Below are positions 5,647-8,575 of a stretch of 8,575 nt of DNA, piece by piece (the first letter of the stretch is position 1; the number at the start of each line of letters is the position of its first letter). A model generated the notes under the pieces. It ran no database searches. It saw nothing but the letters and a program-made list of their open reading frames with translations, and was not told the DNA's origin. The DNA is from Synergistaceae bacterium (GTDB lineage Bacteria; Synergistota; Synergistia; Synergistales; Aminobacteriaceae). Both the position numbers and the translations under genes were made by a program. The DNA lies in contig JAFSNU010000366.1 of assembly GCA_017447325.1 (NCBI GenBank), positions 1-8,575 on the forward strand. The letters run 5' to 3'.

Positions 5647-7134
5647 AATAATAAAGTTATAGAATGCGAGTACGGAGAGAGTTTATATTTGGTCTTGGCC
5701 GCGAATAATTTAATTGACGCGCCTTGCGGAGGACGGGGCGTGTGCGGCAAGTGCGGCGTTGAAGTTGACGGCGTGAAAAAACTTTCATGTGAAGTTCGAG
5801 TAATTAAAGATATTGAAGTCACTTTGCCCGAGAGCGAGAAGGCGAGCAAAATCACGTCAACTGGATTTAAGAAAAATTTTGAATTAGACAAAGCTCAAGG
5901 CTTGGGAATTGCCGTTGACATCGGCACGACTACTGTAGTGGCAGTGCTTGTTGACTTAGCAAGCGGCAAAGAACTTGAAAGCTATTCATGCTTAAACTCA
6001 CAGAAAATTTGCGGACAGGACGTTATCACGCGCATTCATTACTCTGACGAAAATTTGGATGGCTTGAAATATTTGCAGAATTTAATTCTTGATGATTTAA
6101 GAAATTTAATTAATAAATTGCTCGAGAATTATGATGCTCAAGATGTAAAGGCCGTGACAGTCGCCGGAAATACGACGATGATACACCTGTTCGCCGGAGT
6201 TAATCCGCACTCTTTAAGCGCCGCGCCGTATAAGCCGATGTTTGACGGAGCTTTGAAGCTGAGCGCAAAAGATTTAAATTTAAATAATCTTGACTGCGAA
6301 GTTTATTGCTTGCCTGCGGTCGCTGCTTATGTCGGCGGAGATATAACGGCGGGAGTGTTAGCCTGCGGCATTGACGAGATGACCGGCAAAATTTTATTTA
6401 TCGACATAGGCACGAACGGCGAAATGATCTTAGCTAATAACAGCCCGTCCGGCGTTGAGGACGTTAAATCATTAAATTTATTTGCGTGCTCGTGTGCGGC
6501 CGGGCCTGCTCTCGAGGGAATGAACATAACCTGCGGTCTTCGAGCGTCCGACGGCGCGATCGACGACGTGAGCATAATTAATAATAAAATAAAATTTAGC
6601 ACTATTAATAACGCAACGCCCCGGGGCATCTGCGGCAGCGGATTATTAGCTTTAATTGCAGAATTAAGATCGCATAAAATTATAAATTCGAGCGGAAGGT
6701 TTAATAATCATGAGCTTGTTAGCTTGGACAGCGAGAATAAAAAGCGGGTTGTGCTTGATGCTGAACATGATATTTATTTGAGCCAGAAGGATATTAGGCA
6801 GGTACAGCTTGCGAAGGGCGCGATTTTATCCGGCGTTGTTACTATGCTTAAAGCTGCGGACTTGAAGCCTGAAGAACTTGACAAGGTTATAATAGCGGGA
6901 CAGTTCGGGGCGCACTTAAAGGCTGAGAGCATCACCGGCGCGGGCTTGATACCTGACAGCTTGACGCAAAAAATTATTTACGCGGGCAACACGTCGATAT
7001 CCGGCGCTGAGATTTGTTTATTGTCGCAAACGCAGCGCGGACAGTGCGAGAACTTTACGAGTAAAATAAATTATATTGAGCTCTCGACGCTCGAGGGTTT
7101 CGACAAAATTTTTATTGAGAGCTTAAAATTTTAG
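5626..7134 (+). CDS. RACE-type reductive activator of corrinoid-dependent methyltransferases (2Fe-2S + DUF4445/ASKHA)
   Basis: This protein reduces cobalt that has slipped to inactive Co(II) back to Co(I) in the corrinoid protein, at the cost of ATP. With the ATT start it has 502 residues. The N-terminal 2Fe-2S ferredoxin domain carries C34-x5-C40-x2-C43 (PCGGRGVCGKCG) and C55. The ASKHA-like activator domain follows: phosphate loop DIGTTTVVAV from D98, VAGNTTMIHLF (179-189), DIGTNGEM from D260, GICGSGLL (334-341) and IAGQFGAHL (423-431). The C-terminus (NYIELSTLEGFDKIFIE) is family-like, so the 3' end is complete. It is shorter than many RACE proteins (about 600 or more), with little linker between the domains. 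The conservative alternative start, TTG at 5689, would give 481 residues but delete the first strands of the ferredoxin fold. It serves the corrinoid protein at 2768. Confidence 0.92.
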   Translation: MKIKIKNNNKVIECEYGESLYLVLAANNLIDAPCGGRGVCGKCGVEVDGVKKLSCEVRVIKDIEVTLPESEKASKITSTGFKKNFELDKAQGLGIAVDIGTTTVVAVLVDLASGKELESYSCLNSQKICGQDVITRIHYSDENLDGLKYLQNLILDDLRNLINKLLENYDAQDVKAVTVAGNTTMIHLFAGVNPHSLSAAPYKPMFDGALKLSAKDLNLNNLDCEVYCLPAVAAYVGGDITAGVLACGIDEMTGKILFIDIGTNGEMILANNSPSGVEDVKSLNLFACSCAAGPALEGMNITCGLRASDGAIDDVSIINNKIKFSTINNATPRGICGSGLLALIAELRSHKIINSSGRFNNHELVSLDSENKKRVVLDAEHDIYLSQKDIRQVQLAKGAILSGVVTMLKAADLKPEELDKVIIAGQFGAHLKAESITGAGLIPDSLTQKIIYAGNTSISGAEICLLSQTQRGQCENFTSKINYIELSTLEGFDKIFIESLKF

Positions 7135-7296
7135 AGCACCCCCAATTAAAAATATGTAGCCCCCTTCACCCCTCCGGCCTTTCAGGTTGAGAGGGTAAGG
7201 GCATGTACCCTCGAGTCCCTTACAGTGGAGGCAAGGGATGCAACATCTCGTCCCCCTTGTAAGGGGGGATGTCACGAAGTTACAGGGGGGTGTTGC
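7134..7296. mobile_element. MITE-like GC-rich palindromic element
   Basis: This 163-bp non-coding block, rich in C and G runs, stands out from the A/T spacers. Its ends are imperfect inverted repeats (CACCCCC at 7137-7143 against GGGGGTG at 7286-7292), and the 5-base word TTTTA flanks it on both sides (7129-7133 and 7297-7301), like a target duplication. Inside are nested hairpins: GAGGGTA/TACCCTC (7191-7197 with 7206-7212), TCCCTT/AAGGGA (7216-7221 with 7233-7238), CCCCC/GGGGG (7252-7256 with 7263-7267) and ACATC/GATGT around the last. No open frame of note occurs. It could be a miniature transposable element, a dispersed palindromic repeat or a structured RNA; it could also stop transcription from the RACE gene. 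TTTTA is common here, so the target duplication is only suggestive. Confidence 0.55.
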
Positions 7297-7350
7297 TTTT
7301 ACAATATGGGGCTTAAAAATTTTAAATTTAAATAAAATTTTAAAAATTTA

Positions 7351-7354
7351 GGAG
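7351..7354 (+). promoter_or_regulatory. Ribosome binding site supporting the TTG start at 7366
   Basis: GGAG ends 11 bases before the TTG at 7366, in line with the spacing of the other genes. The two ATGs at 7355 and 7358 are too close to GGAG and lie in another frame that soon stops, so TTG is the best start. Confidence 0.55.
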
Positions 7355-7365
7355 ATGATGAAACT

Positions 7366-8175
7366 TTGGCGGCATGCACGTTTTTGGATAAGGGCGACGT
7401 CACGCCCGAGATGTTGAGCAAATTAAATTTTGAATTTAGCGAGATATATAATTCAGCGGAGAATATCGAGGCCGCGTCGCTTGCAGTGAAAAAGGCTAAT
7501 AATCGTGCGTTCACGATGATACCGTTCTGTCACACGGTCGAGGCCAAGGCCTTGGGCGGCGACATTTTCCCCGGCGACGACACAGCCGGCCCTCGAACCC
7601 GCGCGTATATCTATAAAGATATGAGTGAATTAAAAATTTTTAGCTTTAATGATTTTAAAGATTTGCAGAATTTAGCGCAGGCCTGCAAAGATTTGAAAGC
7701 TAAGGGCGAGAAAGTCGCGTGGATGATAACCGGCCCGATATCGATCATAAGTTCTTTATTGCCTATAGAGCAGATTTTTAAAACTTGGCGCAAAGAGCCG
7801 GACAAGATGCTCGAGGCTTTAAATAATTTGCAGGCTGCGTTATTGGACAGCGTAAAATTAATCTGCGAATCCGGCTGCGACTTAATTTCTTACGCTGACC
7901 CGGCGGGCAATCTCGATATATTAGGGCCTCGCAACGCGGCATTTATCTCAAAAAATTTCACCGCGCCGTTCCTGAAAGAAGCTATAGAGATCTGCAAGAA
8001 GACCGGAACTATATTAAGCGTCTGTCCGCTGGCGGCTGAAGCCTTGCAGAAATCAAATTTATTCGACGACGAACATCGAGCCGAGCGTATCGAACGCGAC
8101 CGCGGCGACGGAATAGTCTGCGGCTGCGTGAAAATTATGCCTAATTTTAATGCAACGCCGAGGCCGTTGATTTAA
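7366..8175 (+). CDS. Diverged, short UroD-fold methyltransferase paralogue lacking the zinc-site His
   Basis: This encodes a 269-residue protein clearly related to the enzyme at 3449. Shared blocks include PFCHTVEAKALGG (53-65; PFCMTVEAEAMGA in the paralogue), MITGPISIISSLLP (120-133) and DLISYADPAG (172-181). It differs at key places. The family N-terminal helix and RPP motif (about 30 residues) are missing. The His-x-Cys pair is replaced by S218-V-C220 in LSVCPLAAEAL. The acidic pocket Glu is Asp (D178). The C-terminal zinc Cys region is reduced to VCGCVK (251-256) with no matching surrounding sequence, and the segment before it is much shorter. It may be an enzyme with altered metal binding, a regulator or chaperone of methyl transfer, or a decaying copy. 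The frame is clean for the whole length, which argues for function. The start is TTG after GGAG. It lies downstream of the palindromic element. Confidence 0.75.
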   Translation: MAACTFLDKGDVTPEMLSKLNFEFSEIYNSAENIEAASLAVKKANNRAFTMIPFCHTVEAKALGGDIFPGDDTAGPRTRAYIYKDMSELKIFSFNDFKDLQNLAQACKDLKAKGEKVAWMITGPISIISSLLPIEQIFKTWRKEPDKMLEALNNLQAALLDSVKLICESGCDLISYADPAGNLDILGPRNAAFISKNFTAPFLKEAIEICKKTGTILSVCPLAAEALQKSNLFDDEHRAERIERDRGDGIVCGCVKIMPNFNATPRPLI

Positions 8176-8180
8176 ATTTA

Positions 8181-8575
8181 AATTTAAAAATTTACGGGCT
8201 TAAAATTAAAATTTAAAATTTAAATCGCGAGCGCGTGAAATTAATTTTTAATTTAAAAATTTGCGAGAGCTGCATTAAATTTATTAATTAAAAGTTTACA
8301 AGTTTAAAATTAAGTTTAAAAATTTAAATCGCGAGCGCGTGAAATTAATTTTAAAATTTAAAAATTTTCGAGAGCTGCATTAATTTTATGAATTTAAAAT
8401 TTGCAAGTTTAAAATTAAGTTTAAAAATTAAAATCACGAACGCGTAAAATTAATTTTAAAATTTAAAAATTTGCGAGGGCTGCATTAAATTTATTAATTT
8501 AAAATTTGCGAGCTTAAAATTAAAATTAAAATCGCGAGCGCGTGAAATTAATTTTAAAATTTAAAAATTTGCGAG
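8181..8575. repeat. Tandem array of about 100-bp AT-rich units with recurring GCGAG motif (runs off the window)
   Basis: After the last gene the sequence is a head-to-tail repeat. Anchors ATCGCGAGCGCGTGAAATTA begin at 8224, 8328 and 8531, with a degenerate copy (ATCACGAACGCGTAAAATTA) at 8433, giving periods of 104, 105 and 98. A partial unit precedes 8224 and another is cut by the window end. Within each unit three small GC islands, each around GCGAG or a close variant, are separated by about 37, 35 and 26-33 bases of A/T. The second island continues as GCGAG(A/G)GCTGCATTAA. No open frame, tRNA or rRNA is seen. Whole units are alike, with no unique spacers, so this is not CRISPR. Function is unknown; a protein-binding array or a simple satellite are both possible. 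Confidence 0.8.

Noticed and set aside
5689..5691. TTG as the true start of the RACE protein
   Set aside because: The 21 upstream codons in the same frame encode the expected ferredoxin strands and follow a ribosome binding site. Kept only as a fallback.
8181..8575. CRISPR array
   Set aside because: The entire unit of about 100 bases is repeated, with no variable spacers between constant repeats, and no cas genes are seen.
8181..8575. Chromosomal origin of replication
   Set aside because: The region is A/T-rich and iterated, but I see no DnaA-box words (TTATNCACA) and no replication gene nearby.

Overview
The window comes from an anaerobic bacterium and holds a corrinoid-dependent methyl-transfer locus, with every gene on the + strand. 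Gene interiors are of moderate GC, with frequent GCG, GGC and TTA codons. Spacers are almost pure A/T, built from TTAAAATT-like words. The enzyme set is typical of acetogenic or fermentative gut and sediment anaerobes. The codon habit and the secreted Sel1-repeat protein would suit Synergistota or a similar gut phylum, but this taxonomic guess is weak.

Layout. Positions 2-688 hold the 3' part of a periplasmic substrate-binding protein of the NMT1/SsuA/TauA kind. Positions 713-1471 encode its ABC permease. A hairpin terminator or attenuator at 1485-1526 follows. Positions 1546-2667 encode a UroD-fold methyltransferase with a complete His-x-Cys...Cys zinc site. Positions 2768-3433 encode a small corrinoid protein with the DxHxxG cobalt-ligand motif. 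Positions 3449-4465 encode a second UroD-fold (MtaA-like) methyltransferase. Positions 4560-5577 encode an exported protein of eight Sel1 repeats whose signal peptide is interrupted by a one-base frameshift. Positions 5626-7134 encode a RACE-type reductive activator (2Fe-2S domain plus ASKHA-like domain) that seems to begin at a rare ATT codon. A 163-bp GC-rich palindromic element occupies 7134-7296. Positions 7366-8175 encode a shorter, diverged third UroD-fold paralogue. A tandem array of about 100-bp AT-rich units runs from about 8181 to the window edge.

Working model. The transporter imports a methylated compound. One UroD-fold enzyme, probably the one at 1546, moves its methyl group to the Co(I) corrinoid protein. 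The second UroD-fold enzyme passes the methyl group to an acceptor thiol or pterin. The RACE protein restores cobalt that has been oxidised to Co(II). The methyl donor and final acceptor cannot be read from the sequence. The transporter ATPase is not in the window.

The points most worth a second look are the ATT start, the frameshifted signal peptide, the third paralogue lacking the metal-binding His, the palindromic element beside it, and the terminal repeat array with its recurring GCGAG motif.
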